A DNA stretch of 64,000 bases from WTGA01 sp965231865 (GTDB lineage: Bacteria > Pseudomonadota > Gammaproteobacteria > Arenicellales > Poriferihabitantaceae), in the NCBI GenBank assembly GCA_965231865.1, contig CBDDOJ010000002.1:2024330-2088329 (forward strand). The letters are read 5' to 3'. Of this stretch, positions 7,178-14,987 are shown piece after piece. Every line of letters begins with the position of its first letter. The stretch's first letter is position 1. The translations under genes were made by a program, and so were the position numbers. A model generated the notes under the pieces. It had not been told where the DNA came from, did not search any database, and saw nothing but the letters and a program-made list of their open reading frames with translations.

Positions 7178-8750
7178 ACTTCTCGGCGGAATAATGGGCC
7201 AATGCACCCAGGTACGGGATATAGTTTTCCGTAAAATCCCAACCAACCGCATACCATAGGCGCTCATCCAGCACTTCTGAAATCTGCGAAAAGTAGGCGA
7301 TGATGCGATCCAGCATTTGTTTCCTTTCCGGGTCAGCGTGGTCACCTGCGGTGTACATGGCCAGGGCAATCCGACCATTCATCTGCATCAGGTACTCTGC
7401 ATTGGAACTGTTTTCCACTCCCGGGTCGGTGAATATCCCCTCTTCCGGGTCATAATAATCCGAAATGGCGGATCGAATGACTTTGTTGGCAACCGCCGTG
7501 TATCGGGCATCCTGATAGTGCCGGGCAGCCTCGGCGAACAGGCCTGCCACATGCGCATGATCGGATAAACCCGCCTGTGCGAACCAGCGCCGCTCTCCCA
7601 GCCCGTAGTAGCGATTCATGCCCACATCACTCATGATCATTTCCGCAAGAAAGTCGATTGATCTTCTTGTTTTTTGATGAAGTACAGCGTTGTCAACCAG
7701 GGCGCCGACTCTCATAAGATCATGCAGGGTGGCTGCCAGGGTGCTGGTAAACACCTTCTCCATGACCTTGGGCGCCGGGGAGTTTTTCCGGTATTTCTCG
7801 GACAGAAGGTAATAACCGGTGTCGGCGACCTGAAAACTCAGGAAGGTCCCTGACTGGTCATCCCACAGGGTGGAGGTCAGGTAGGACAACGTGGCATCGG
7901 CGGCCTGTTTCAGTACCTGGGACTGATTTTCCCGGTGCAGGTGATACAACAGCAATACGGTGGACGCATTCTGGTCCGCAAATTTTTCATAGTGGGGGAT
8001 TTGCCAGTTTCGGGTCTCTGCGTAGCGGAAGAATCCTCCTTCCAGCGGATCATAGATGCGCTCAATGGCACGTTCCAGGGTTCGGTTGACCGACTCTACG
8101 GCTTCGGCTTTGGACTGCGCATCGGCGTGTTCAAGCAAATATAAAAAGGTGTTCGGCTGAATCCCCTTTTGCCCCTTCCCCAGCCCATATTCTTTCGAAT
8201 CAAAATTCTCAAGGACGCCCTGTACAAATGCATCAGATAACTGGGTCAGGGCCGGCTGGTCCACACTGGAAGGGGGTTCATATTCCACATGACTGGATTC
8301 CATGCCCAGGGCGTATTTCCCCTCCCCTACTTCGTTTGCCACCTCCGTGATGACATCCAGAAAATCATCGCCATACAAAGCGCCGGTGTACTGGTAGTAG
8401 AGGCTCCCATCCGGATTGAGAAAAACCGTGTAGGGGACGCCCGTCGCCCGATACTTGACATACGCGCCGTTGTGTATATCGACATCAATGAAAACATTGA
8501 CAAAATGCTCGTTCAAAAAATTGGCAACCCGGTCATCCACCAACGTGTTTTCTGAAAATTCGTGGCACCAGTGGCACCATTCCGCTGAGAAAAGCAAAAA
8601 GTACGGCTTGTTCTCGCCTTTGGTCTCGGACACGATCCGTTCCGAGTACTCCTTGAAATTGACCAAGGACTTTTCGTGCTCGTAGGCCAGCAAAGGGGGA
8701 ACTGAAACCAGGAAACAAAGAACCACCAAAATGTTGCGGATCGCATTCAT
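7176..8750 (-). CDS. secreted thioredoxin-fold protein (DUF255/YyaL-like)
   Basis: This 524-residue protein has a Sec-type signal peptide (MNAIRNILVVLCFLVSVPPLLA). A thioredoxin-fold domain holds AEWCHWCHEF at about residues 56-65 and the cis-proline region TGVPYTVFLNPDG. A long alpha-helical region resembles the six-hairpin part of YyaL/SSP411 proteins. The WCHWCH motif could act as a thiol-disulfide or metal site in the periplasm. It is the last gene of the sox-containing run, ten bases after SCO1, suggesting it maintains thiols of SoxY or assembles cytochromes. Its 3' end is duplicated at 5611-5751. Confidence 0.82.
   Translation of the reverse strand: MNAIRNILVVLCFLVSVPPLLAYEHEKSLVNFKEYSERIVSETKGENKPYFLLFSAEWCHWCHEFSENTLVDDRVANFLNEHFVNVFIDVDIHNGAYVKYRATGVPYTVFLNPDGSLYYQYTGALYGDDFLDVITEVANEVGEGKYALGMESSHVEYEPPSSVDQPALTQLSDAFVQGVLENFDSKEYGLGKGQKGIQPNTFLYLLEHADAQSKAEAVESVNRTLERAIERIYDPLEGGFFRYAETRNWQIPHYEKFADQNASTVLLLYHLHRENQSQVLKQAADATLSYLTSTLWDDQSGTFLSFQVADTGYYLLSEKYRKNSPAPKVMEKVFTSTLAATLHDLMRVGALVDNAVLHQKTRRSIDFLAEMIMSDVGMNRYYGLGERRWFAQAGLSDHAHVAGLFAEAARHYQDARYTAVANKVIRSAISDYYDPEEGIFTDPGVENSSNAEYLMQMNGRIALAMYTAGDHADPERKQMLDRIIAYFSQISEVLDERLWYAVGWDFTENYIPYLGALAHYSAEK
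7178..7318 (-). repeat. direct repeat copy 2: within the intact DUF255 gene
   Basis: This copy sits inside the intact gene at its extreme 3' end and pairs with 5611-5751. Together the two copies bracket about 1.43 kb of foreign-looking sequence. That is the arrangement produced when an incoming segment carries a replacement 3' end, or by a local duplication. Confidence 0.9.
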
Positions 8751-8759
8751 TGCACAGAC

Positions 8760-9344
8760 TCAGGTGTTGAGCAGCTTCCGGATCGTTTCCGAAATTTCAG
8801 TGCTGGTCGCCGCAAACGGAATACGCTGGTCAAGGAGATGACCATTCTGGCCAACAATGAGCACATCGGTCGAGTGGGAGATCACATAACCCCGGAGGGC
8901 ATCCGGCGATTCTGTGAGTTGATAGGTTACACGAAAGCGCTTGGTCAGCCGATCGAGCACTTCCGGGCTGGCAGTCACACCGAGGATGTTCTCATGAAAA
9001 TAGCCGGTGTACTTCCTCAGAATTTCAGGGGTATCGTGTCCCGGGTCCAGGCTGACAAAGAGTCCTGTCACCTGGGCAAGCTCTGCCTCGGACAGTTCAG
9101 AAAAGGCCTTGGATAACATGGCAAGGGTCACCGGGCAGATATCCGGACAAGAAGTAAACCCGAAAAACATCAGCAGCAGCTTTCCCTGAAACTGTTCAAG
9201 GGTGACCGGACCATCGAACGAGTGGAGCGTGAAGGCCGGGTCGCTGGGTTCCACCATGGTATCGGCTTCGAGAGCGTACCCTGGCAAAGGGGGAGTGAAT
9301 ACACCAATCCCCACCGCCATGACCAGGCTAATAACCCATTTCAT
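8760..9344 (-). CDS. SCO1/SenC/PrrC family protein
   Basis: This 194-residue protein has an N-terminal signal sequence or anchor (MKWVISLVMAVGIGVFTPPLPGYA) and the SCO1 metal site. CPDICP provides the two cysteines (CxxxC) and the downstream ISHSTDVLIV the histidine. SCO1 proteins deliver copper to cytochrome oxidase or act as periplasmic thiol reductases. In this operon, between a DUF302 protein and a thioredoxin-fold protein, either role is possible. Its start overlaps the upstream DUF302 gene by 17 bases, indicating translational coupling. Confidence 0.92.
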   Translation of the reverse strand: MKWVISLVMAVGIGVFTPPLPGYALEADTMVEPSDPAFTLHSFDGPVTLEQFQGKLLLMFFGFTSCPDICPVTLAMLSKAFSELSEAELAQVTGLFVSLDPGHDTPEILRKYTGYFHENILGVTASPEVLDRLTKRFRVTYQLTESPDALRGYVISHSTDVLIVGQNGHLLDQRIPFAATSTEISETIRKLLNT

Positions 9345-9750
9345 CGAGTATCTCCGTCATGTCCTTTTCCAGGTCTGCTGCGACCCGGGTCAAGGACTCC
9401 GATTGGTACAGAGCAGCAAATGCGGTGGGTTTCAAAAAAGCAATGGTGACCTCGTCCTGTTCATTTTCCTGGTACACCACAAATTTTACCGGCATAAAGA
9501 CACCGGACGACAAATCGGCCGATATCAGTTCACTGCAACTGTTCAGATTGCAGAATTCCACAATCTTGTAGTGCTTGAACCCAATGGTCACATCGATCCC
9601 CGCCTCGCGCCGGTCATGGATATTGTCAATGTGGTTGATTCGGGTAACCCGGTAATTCCGGGTCCTGATTTCGGTGAGCAGGTCCTCCAACAGTACCTCA
9701 AAATCCTCCGTGTGGTACCTGGCACTGGCAATGTCCCGGGTGATCTCCAC
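9328..9750 (-). CDS. DUF302-domain protein
   Basis: This protein of about 140 residues has the DUF302 core: the central IGFKHYKIVEFCNLNSCSELISADLSSGVFMPVKFVVYQ corresponds to the usual Cys/Asn-containing strand and P-x-K region. It uses a GTG start at 9750, and the open frame continues upstream into the cytochrome gene, so translation is probably coupled. No signal peptide is visible from this start. DUF302 proteins often accompany sulfur oxidation and cytochrome genes but have no assigned reaction. CNLNSC is a candidate thiol or metal site. Confidence 0.8.
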   Translation of the reverse strand: MEITRDIASARYHTEDFEVLLEDLLTEIRTRNYRVTRINHIDNIHDRREAGIDVTIGFKHYKIVEFCNLNSCSELISADLSSGVFMPVKFVVYQENEQDEVTIAFLKPTAFAALYQSESLTRVAADLEKDMTEILDEMGY

Positions 9751-9767
9751 AGTCTTGATGGTACTCG

Positions 9768-10463
9768 CTATTCGGGCTTCGACAACGTCTTGATATAGTT
9801 AATCAGATCCCAGCGTTCATTCTCCGACAGGATCACTCCCCACGGTGGCATTTCATTGCGCCCGTTGGTTATGAACCAGTAAAGGTAGTCATCCGCGGAT
9901 GCGGGTGCATTGTTCCAGACCCAGAGCTGGCGGGGAAAAGTCATAATGCCATGGGCAGCCGGACCTTGACCACTGCCATTCAATCCATGGCAGGTTGTAC
10001 AGTTTTTCTCGTACAGGGCTTTGCCGTTCGTAATTGACTCTTCGGTCACGGCCACCGGGTTGGATACCGGGACGATATCAGGGAGACCAGGTCCCAATGC
10101 GGCCATTGCGGCCACTTCCTCGTCGGTGTAGGCCGTATTCGAGTTGGGTGGGCCAGTATGAACCCGGTACTTGTGACCTGCCGGATCTTCGATTCCTCCA
10201 ATCGTTTTTTCGATATCGCCCACCGAAACCGTGTCGGAATCAAACTCGACAGTAAGAACCGGCCAGCCGGATTCGGTGTTTTTCAGGTTGAGATCAGTTA
10301 CCCGAACTCCAAGCTGGGCTTCCAGTTCAGAAACCAGCGCCTTGGGGCTTGCGGGAGAAATCAGACCTTCGATTTCGAACATTACAACTGCTGCCTGGGC
10401 ATTTGCAGTTGTATAAAAAATCACTAGCAATGCGAATATGCCGGAGAAAAAGGTTCTTTTCAT
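9768..10463 (-). CDS. HMA-like domain fused to monoheme cytochrome c
   Basis: Translation from the ATG at 10463 gives 231 residues starting MKRTFFSGIFALLVIFYTTANA, a clean signal peptide. An in-frame upstream extension lacks one. Residues ~25-95 look like a heavy-metal-associated (HMA) beta-alpha fold (VVMFEIEGLISPASPKALVSELEAQLG), but the CxxC is replaced. A class I cytochrome c domain follows: heme motif CTTCH at about residue 150 and probable distal Met in NEMPPWG. A periplasmic electron carrier next to soxZ could accept electrons in place of SoxAX, which is not seen in the window. That function is inference. Confidence 0.82.
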   Translation of the reverse strand: MKRTFFSGIFALLVIFYTTANAQAAVVMFEIEGLISPASPKALVSELEAQLGVRVTDLNLKNTESGWPVLTVEFDSDTVSVGDIEKTIGGIEDPAGHKYRVHTGPPNSNTAYTDEEVAAMAALGPGLPDIVPVSNPVAVTEESITNGKALYEKNCTTCHGLNGSGQGPAAHGIMTFPRQLWVWNNAPASADDYLYWFITNGRNEMPPWGVILSENERWDLINYIKTLSKPE

Positions 10464-10522
10464 GATTTGACCTGAATAACAGTTGTACACGAGACAGTCG
10501 GTGACATCAGCAGAATATGAAA

Positions 10523-10873
10523 TCAGGAAATCTTGACGTCTTTCACGGTTTCCCAACGCTCACCGGCATTGCCAACAAACACTACTTTCAGCGGTGCCTC
10601 TTTGGTCGCTTTAATCTTGAAGGTAAAAAGCGGGCTGTCAGCGATTGCCGAAGTCATGCTGAACCGGCTAATCAGATCGTCCCCATAATAGACCAGCATG
10701 TTTCGAATGAACGACACGGGTACGGCACGATTGAACGCCGGGCTGGTCTCGGTGTCGACCTGGCCTAATCCGGTAAACGACGGGTGCTCGAACCGAACCT
10801 TGACCTTGATCACTTCGTCTTGCTTGATATTCCTTCCAAGTCGCATTCTTGGAGGCTTTATTTTATCTGCCAT
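10523..10873 (-). CDS. soxZ: SoxZ, thiosulfate-oxidation carrier subunit
   Basis: This 116-residue protein begins MADKIKPPRMRL and continues with KVKVRFEHPSFTGLG. It is an immunoglobulin-like SoxZ of normal length and lacks a signal peptide, as usual since SoxZ is exported with Tat-dependent SoxY. SoxYZ carries the sulfur intermediate bound to the SoxY C-terminal cysteine. Here soxZ is separated from soxY by soxB, whereas soxY and soxZ are normally adjacent. Confidence 0.92.
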   Translation of the reverse strand: MADKIKPPRMRLGRNIKQDEVIKVKVRFEHPSFTGLGQVDTETSPAFNRAVPVSFIRNMLVYYGDDLISRFSMTSAIADSPLFTFKIKATKEAPLKVVFVGNAGERWETVKDVKIS

Positions 10874-10900
10874 GGGTATATTCCTGTGTTAATACAATCA

Positions 10901-12517
10901 TTAGTTGGTTGCGGAAACCGGGACCTCTGCAGAATCGTCAGAACCACGTGCGACGATCCGGTTGTCCAGGCCGGGTGAAATGGGAGAATGGGTGCGGATA
11001 TAGCTGATCAGTTCCTCAACAAATATTTTTCCGGTATCAACGATAGAACGAGCGGAAAACATGGGGTTGTCCTGAAACCTAGTATGGACGGATGCAATGG
11101 AATATTCCTTCTCCATGGAGAACGGCTGATCGTCCGCAGTTACCATGGACACCACCCGCTCTCCCTGCTTTGCGGCGGTATCGTACACGATTTTTAGCCC
11201 GGAAAACCGCAGCATGTCGCCGCCGACCCGTGCATAAGGATCACGGCCCACCACCCCATCCAGGATATTCTCAAGCAGGTTCTTGATTTCCTTGCCTGGC
11301 ATCGTGTAGGTAAAAATACGTCCATCGGTCGGGATGATGTTGTAGACGTCTTCTGCGGTAATTTGCCCGGGCATCAGCGTTGAACCGTAGCGCCATGCCG
11401 GGAAAAAACTGATGTCGGTATTCCCGATATCCCGTAAAGAATCCGTAATCAGGTTGCCCATCGTGCTTTGCCAGTAATCCCGGCGGTAGAACATCCCCTG
11501 TGCTTCGCCGAGCACCTCGTTCAGTCTGTCCGCATGTGGCTCATACGCCTCGTCGACCAGCCTGGCAACTTCCGGGTCCGCTGGAATGTGGTCCTGCTGA
11601 ACCTTGACCAGCTGATAACGATAGCTGGCGATCTTTCCATCCTGGACATCCAGGTCGAGACTGGATACGAATTCACCGTGAGCACCACTCTCATATACAA
11701 TCGTGTCATTGTAGACGACCGGATCGAAGATCGGGTTGTGGGTGTGCCCGCTGACCACCACGTCAATGCCGTCCACCCGTTGGGCAAATTTTTGGTCCAT
11801 GCCGTAGCCGGCATGCGAAATCAATACGATGAGGTCCGGGTTTTCATCGTTTTTTATCTGTTCAACCAGTTCTTCGGCTTCCGCCTCGCGGATGCCAAAG
11901 TCCCACCACTGGGCTGCCCCCGTGACTGCTGAAGTGAGTGCGGTCCAGGGATAGGTCATGCCAATGATGGCGATTTTCAGGTCCCCGACCTGGCGAACCA
12001 CATACTGGTCCAGCACCGGGTCCCCCCAATCCTTGTCAACCAGATTATGGGCCAGAACCGAAAATTCGGCCTGTTCGACCAGTTCAAGCATGTGTTCCTG
12101 AGGATAGATGTATTCCCAGTTGCCGGGTGCCATGGCATCGTACCCGATGGCATTCATCACCTTCACCATCGATCGGCCCTGGTCAAAATAGGACAGCCCG
12201 GAGCCATGCCAGGTATCTCCGCTGTCCAACACCAGTGCCCTTCCCTCGACTTCCGAGCGAAGCTGTTTGATGACCGTTGCAACATGTGCCATCCCGCCAA
12301 CCTTGCCTTCATAGTGCGCCTTCTCGATGTAATCCCCTTCCATGGACTGGATCCCCCAGGGCCGCGGCTCGTCCAGGTAGCGGTAGTGGATTGAACGCAT
12401 GTAGGAGTGGATATCGTTGGTACTGATGAGGCGCACCTGTCCATCGCCCGCCAGCGCGGATGCGGGCAAAGCAATACAGAATATCAGCAGACAGACCAAC
12501 CAGTGAATGGTTCGCAT
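10901..12517 (-). CDS. soxB: SoxB-like sulfate thiol esterase (divergent)
   Basis: This 538-residue member of the 5'-nucleotidase/SoxB superfamily has dimetal motifs STNDIHS (~34), LDSGDTWHGSG (~97), APGNWEY (~130), ISHAGYGMD and SGHTHNP (~258). GGMAHVATVIKQLR is SoxB-like. Trp follows the Asn of the third motif, as in SoxB (GHWE) rather than nucleotidases (GNHE), but the motif reads GNWE, intermediate between them. The leader MRTIHWLVCLLIFCIALPASALA looks Sec-type with no twin arginine, although canonical SoxB uses Tat. SoxB hydrolyses the sulfonate from SoxY-bound S-sulfocysteine in the periplasm. Flanking soxY and soxZ support the name. Confidence 0.85.
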   Translation of the reverse strand: MRTIHWLVCLLIFCIALPASALAGDGQVRLISTNDIHSYMRSIHYRYLDEPRPWGIQSMEGDYIEKAHYEGKVGGMAHVATVIKQLRSEVEGRALVLDSGDTWHGSGLSYFDQGRSMVKVMNAIGYDAMAPGNWEYIYPQEHMLELVEQAEFSVLAHNLVDKDWGDPVLDQYVVRQVGDLKIAIIGMTYPWTALTSAVTGAAQWWDFGIREAEAEELVEQIKNDENPDLIVLISHAGYGMDQKFAQRVDGIDVVVSGHTHNPIFDPVVYNDTIVYESGAHGEFVSSLDLDVQDGKIASYRYQLVKVQQDHIPADPEVARLVDEAYEPHADRLNEVLGEAQGMFYRRDYWQSTMGNLITDSLRDIGNTDISFFPAWRYGSTLMPGQITAEDVYNIIPTDGRIFTYTMPGKEIKNLLENILDGVVGRDPYARVGGDMLRFSGLKIVYDTAAKQGERVVSMVTADDQPFSMEKEYSIASVHTRFQDNPMFSARSIVDTGKIFVEELISYIRTHSPISPGLDNRIVARGSDDSAEVPVSATN

Positions 12518-12546
12518 ATTCTTAAGGATTCAGCAAGTCGTTCAAC

Positions 12547-13008
12547 TCAGCAGCCCCCTGCTGCCACCTTCGTATATCTGCTGGTTGCCCACCTTCCGTG
12601 CTGGTTGCACTCGGAGATGACCCAGACCTCGCTTTCTCCACCATTCAGACGAATCTGCGTGCTGAGAAACGCCTCTCCGTTGGCAGGAGACAAATAAAAG
12701 GTCCCCTTGGTCTGCACAGGGTCATTGAAGCTGACCAGCTGGATGCTCTTGATATAGTGGTCGTCATCCATAGGATGATGATTCATTTCCACCTGAATGG
12801 GGGCCTGACTGCCATCTTCCACCACTGGCGGCAGCGTGACCTTTGCCATATGCATCTTTTCCAGTTCAGTCGGATTTTCGGGATCGGTGATGAAGTTAAA
12901 TGCTTTTGCGTGAGCCCGGTCCATCAGACTTACCCCGGTAATGGGTACCATCAGCCCCCCCACCATGGCATAACGCAGAAAATCACGTCGGGTTGTTAAA
13001 TCAGTCAT
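12547..13008 (-). CDS. soxY: SoxY, sulfur-carrier protein ending in GGC
   Basis: From the ATG at 13008 the protein is 153 residues and starts MTDLTTRRDFLRYAMVGG, a twin-arginine signal (RRDFL). The upstream in-frame extension is not a signal peptide, so I reject it. The body has the SoxY pattern PPVVEDGSQAPIQVEMNHHPM. The C-terminus is AAGGC followed directly by a stop, so the carrier cysteine is the last residue instead of lying in GGCGG. It heads the soxY-soxB-soxZ run. Confidence 0.9.
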   Translation of the reverse strand: MTDLTTRRDFLRYAMVGGLMVPITGVSLMDRAHAKAFNFITDPENPTELEKMHMAKVTLPPVVEDGSQAPIQVEMNHHPMDDDHYIKSIQLVSFNDPVQTKGTFYLSPANGEAFLSTQIRLNGGESEVWVISECNQHGRWATSRYTKVAAGGC

Positions 13009-13105
13009 AGCTTTCTTCTCTGGATCAAGCGACCGGCGCCAGACTCTCAAAAAGCTTGGCGCCTTATCCGATCGCTATCGGGTTAATACAAAGGGTTTTC
13101 TGAAG

Positions 13106-14404
13106 TTATAAGACGGCCTTCAACGCTTCGGGGCTGGGTACCCAGCGGACACCGTTGTTCTGTATGCCGGCAGACAGTTCCGTAGTAATGATATCCCATT
13201 CCATGGGGTCTGCTGACGAGGTGTCGATCAACGAGGCCACCGTTTCTTTCTTTGTGGTCACGGCCGCACGGGTGCCCTCTGGATTAAAGGCAATATTATG
13301 AGGCCCAAGACCCGTGATAATATTTTTCACCGCAACGTCTTCCTGGGTATCAATTACCGTCACAATATCCGATTTCCCCCCTTCATTGGCAAACAATCCA
13401 TAGCGCGGGTTTGCGGGGTTGACGTACAGTCGATTCGCATCCGGACCGGTTTCGATGACTTTGGTCAATTCCAGGGTGCTCATGTCCACCACGGCCACCG
13501 CTTCTGCCTTGCGCAAGCCACCATAACACTTGGAACTGTCTGACAGGCAGGTGATGTTACCGCCGCCGCCCGGGACTTCGATAGACTTGATCTTATCACC
13601 GGTATTGGCATCGAAGACGACGATGGAACCCTTGGCTGCGGCCAGGAAGTATTTTCCATCCGCAGTCATGGCTCCGGCACGGCTCCCGGAAACAGGGACC
13701 ATTTTGATTTCCTTGCGTGTGGCCACGTCAATGATGGATACGCCCTTGGGTTCCTGCTGGCAGGTGCTGAAAATCAACGAGTCGTCCAGATTGAACATGG
13801 CATCGCGTGCACCGTGGCAGCTCAGTTCGATCGTTTCAATCGGCCGTCGGGTGACGGTACTGAGAAAGGTCAGGTAGCCATGCTCCTTGTCCAGGATGTT
13901 TCCAACCACCGCCAGCGGCTGGGTGTAGGCAAATCCCACATGTAGGGGAGCAATCACATTCGTGCCATTCATACTGACGCTGAATTTATCCACGACTTCC
14001 TGGGTCGTTAGGTCGATTGTCCAGAACTGGTCTGATTCGTAACGCTGTGAGGACCAGACATAGCGTGCACCCGGAATCACCCAGAGGTGATGGTTTCCGG
14101 TTTCACCCATATCAATTTTTCTTGAAGTGACCCCTTTTTCGTAATCCACCACCGAAACCGTGGGTTCACCCTGGTTGTCAATCAGGAAATTCCCGTCCAT
14201 GCCCTGTACCGCATCCCAGTCCATGCGCGTTGTGTTTTGCGGGTCCAGGAAAACCAGGGACTGGTATTCCTCGGTACTCATGCCTTCGGTGGGTGCACCG
14301 AATTTTTTAGCTGAAGAGCTTTTCGCCTCCAGAGACATGAATGTTGCCCCGATCAACAAGGTCAGCGTACACAAAGACGCTGTAATGATCGATTTGCTTT
14401 TCAT
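13106..14404 (-). CDS. secreted YncE-like beta-propeller protein
   Basis: The start at 14404 is set by GGAGGAAACT just upstream. An in-frame GTG four codons earlier overlaps that ribosome-binding site. The 432-residue product has a signal peptide (MKSKSIITASLCTLTLLIGATFMSLEA) and repeated blades such as GVSIIDVATRKEI, SIVVFDANTGDKI, AVAVVDMSTLEL and VTVIDTQEDVAVK, typical of YVTN/cytochrome D1-like propellers. No heme site is visible. It lies 97 bases upstream of soxY in the same direction and its role is unknown. Its own upstream region is interrupted by an IS. Confidence 0.82.
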   Translation of the reverse strand: MKSKSIITASLCTLTLLIGATFMSLEAKSSSAKKFGAPTEGMSTEEYQSLVFLDPQNTTRMDWDAVQGMDGNFLIDNQGEPTVSVVDYEKGVTSRKIDMGETGNHHLWVIPGARYVWSSQRYESDQFWTIDLTTQEVVDKFSVSMNGTNVIAPLHVGFAYTQPLAVVGNILDKEHGYLTFLSTVTRRPIETIELSCHGARDAMFNLDDSLIFSTCQQEPKGVSIIDVATRKEIKMVPVSGSRAGAMTADGKYFLAAAKGSIVVFDANTGDKIKSIEVPGGGGNITCLSDSSKCYGGLRKAEAVAVVDMSTLELTKVIETGPDANRLYVNPANPRYGLFANEGGKSDIVTVIDTQEDVAVKNIITGLGPHNIAFNPEGTRAAVTTKKETVASLIDTSSADPMEWDIITTELSAGIQNNGVRWVPSPEALKAVL

Positions 14405-14483
14405 AGTTTCCTCCACAATTACCGTAAGTTATTAATGAATCTCTTGCATAATAGCAGTTTCCGATTTAGCTCTCAACTTGACA

Positions 14484-14492
14484 TGGCTGCTC
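14484..14492 (+). repeat. left target-site duplication of the ISKra4-type element
   Basis: The nine bases TGGCTGCTC immediately precede the left inverted repeat and recur exactly at 16326-16334. Confidence 0.93.
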
Positions 14493-14606
14493 GGGTGTGC
14501 GTCATATTTTTGTTAATTTTGGAATTGGTATAGTAGGCATACGATTTACTGATTGTTTCTGTGCGTATATAATGCGCACATGTTTCAATCTACCCAGACC
14601 ATTACC

Positions 14607-14987
14607 ATGCCTACCATCGAACAACTCGAATCCAAGCGAGATTCACTGCTCAAACAATTCGCAGACATCGGAGAACTCCGACCAGGCAGTCTGTTGCCGA
14701 ACTTCCGCAAATGCGGCAAGCCTTCGTGCTACTGCGCCGAGGAAGGTGCCAAAGGCCATCCGGGATGGCGGCTGTCCCGGAAAGTCAACGACAAGTCGGT
14801 CTCTCGCGGTATTCCTGCCCATGCCCTGGAAGTCACTCGGGAGCAGGTCGAGCACTATCATCATTTCAAGGATTTGGTCCGGGAGTTCATAGAAGTGAAC
14901 GAATCGTTGTGCGATCTGCGCCTGAAGGCGGGACGGGGTAAAAAAAAAACCCGCACCAAAAACCCTCAAGCGAACCTTCGCGGATGA
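14607..14987 (+). CDS. ISKra4 transposase, N-terminal frame
   Basis: This frame opens at MPTIEQLESKRDSLLKQF (14607; an earlier ATG at 14580 is also in frame). It contains the Cys-rich segment NFRKCGKPSCYCAEEGAKGHPGW of the DUF6788-like N-terminal part of ISKra4 transposases. It runs into ten consecutive adenines at 14940-14949 and stops at 14987. The downstream transposase frame overlaps this tract. A net +1/-2 shift, or transcription losing one A, would join RGKKK to PAPKTLKRTFADE and give a full transposase. Confidence 0.85.
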   Translation: MPTIEQLESKRDSLLKQFADIGELRPGSLLPNFRKCGKPSCYCAEEGAKGHPGWRLSRKVNDKSVSRGIPAHALEVTREQVEHYHHFKDLVREFIEVNESLCDLRLKAGRGKKKTRTKNPQANLRG

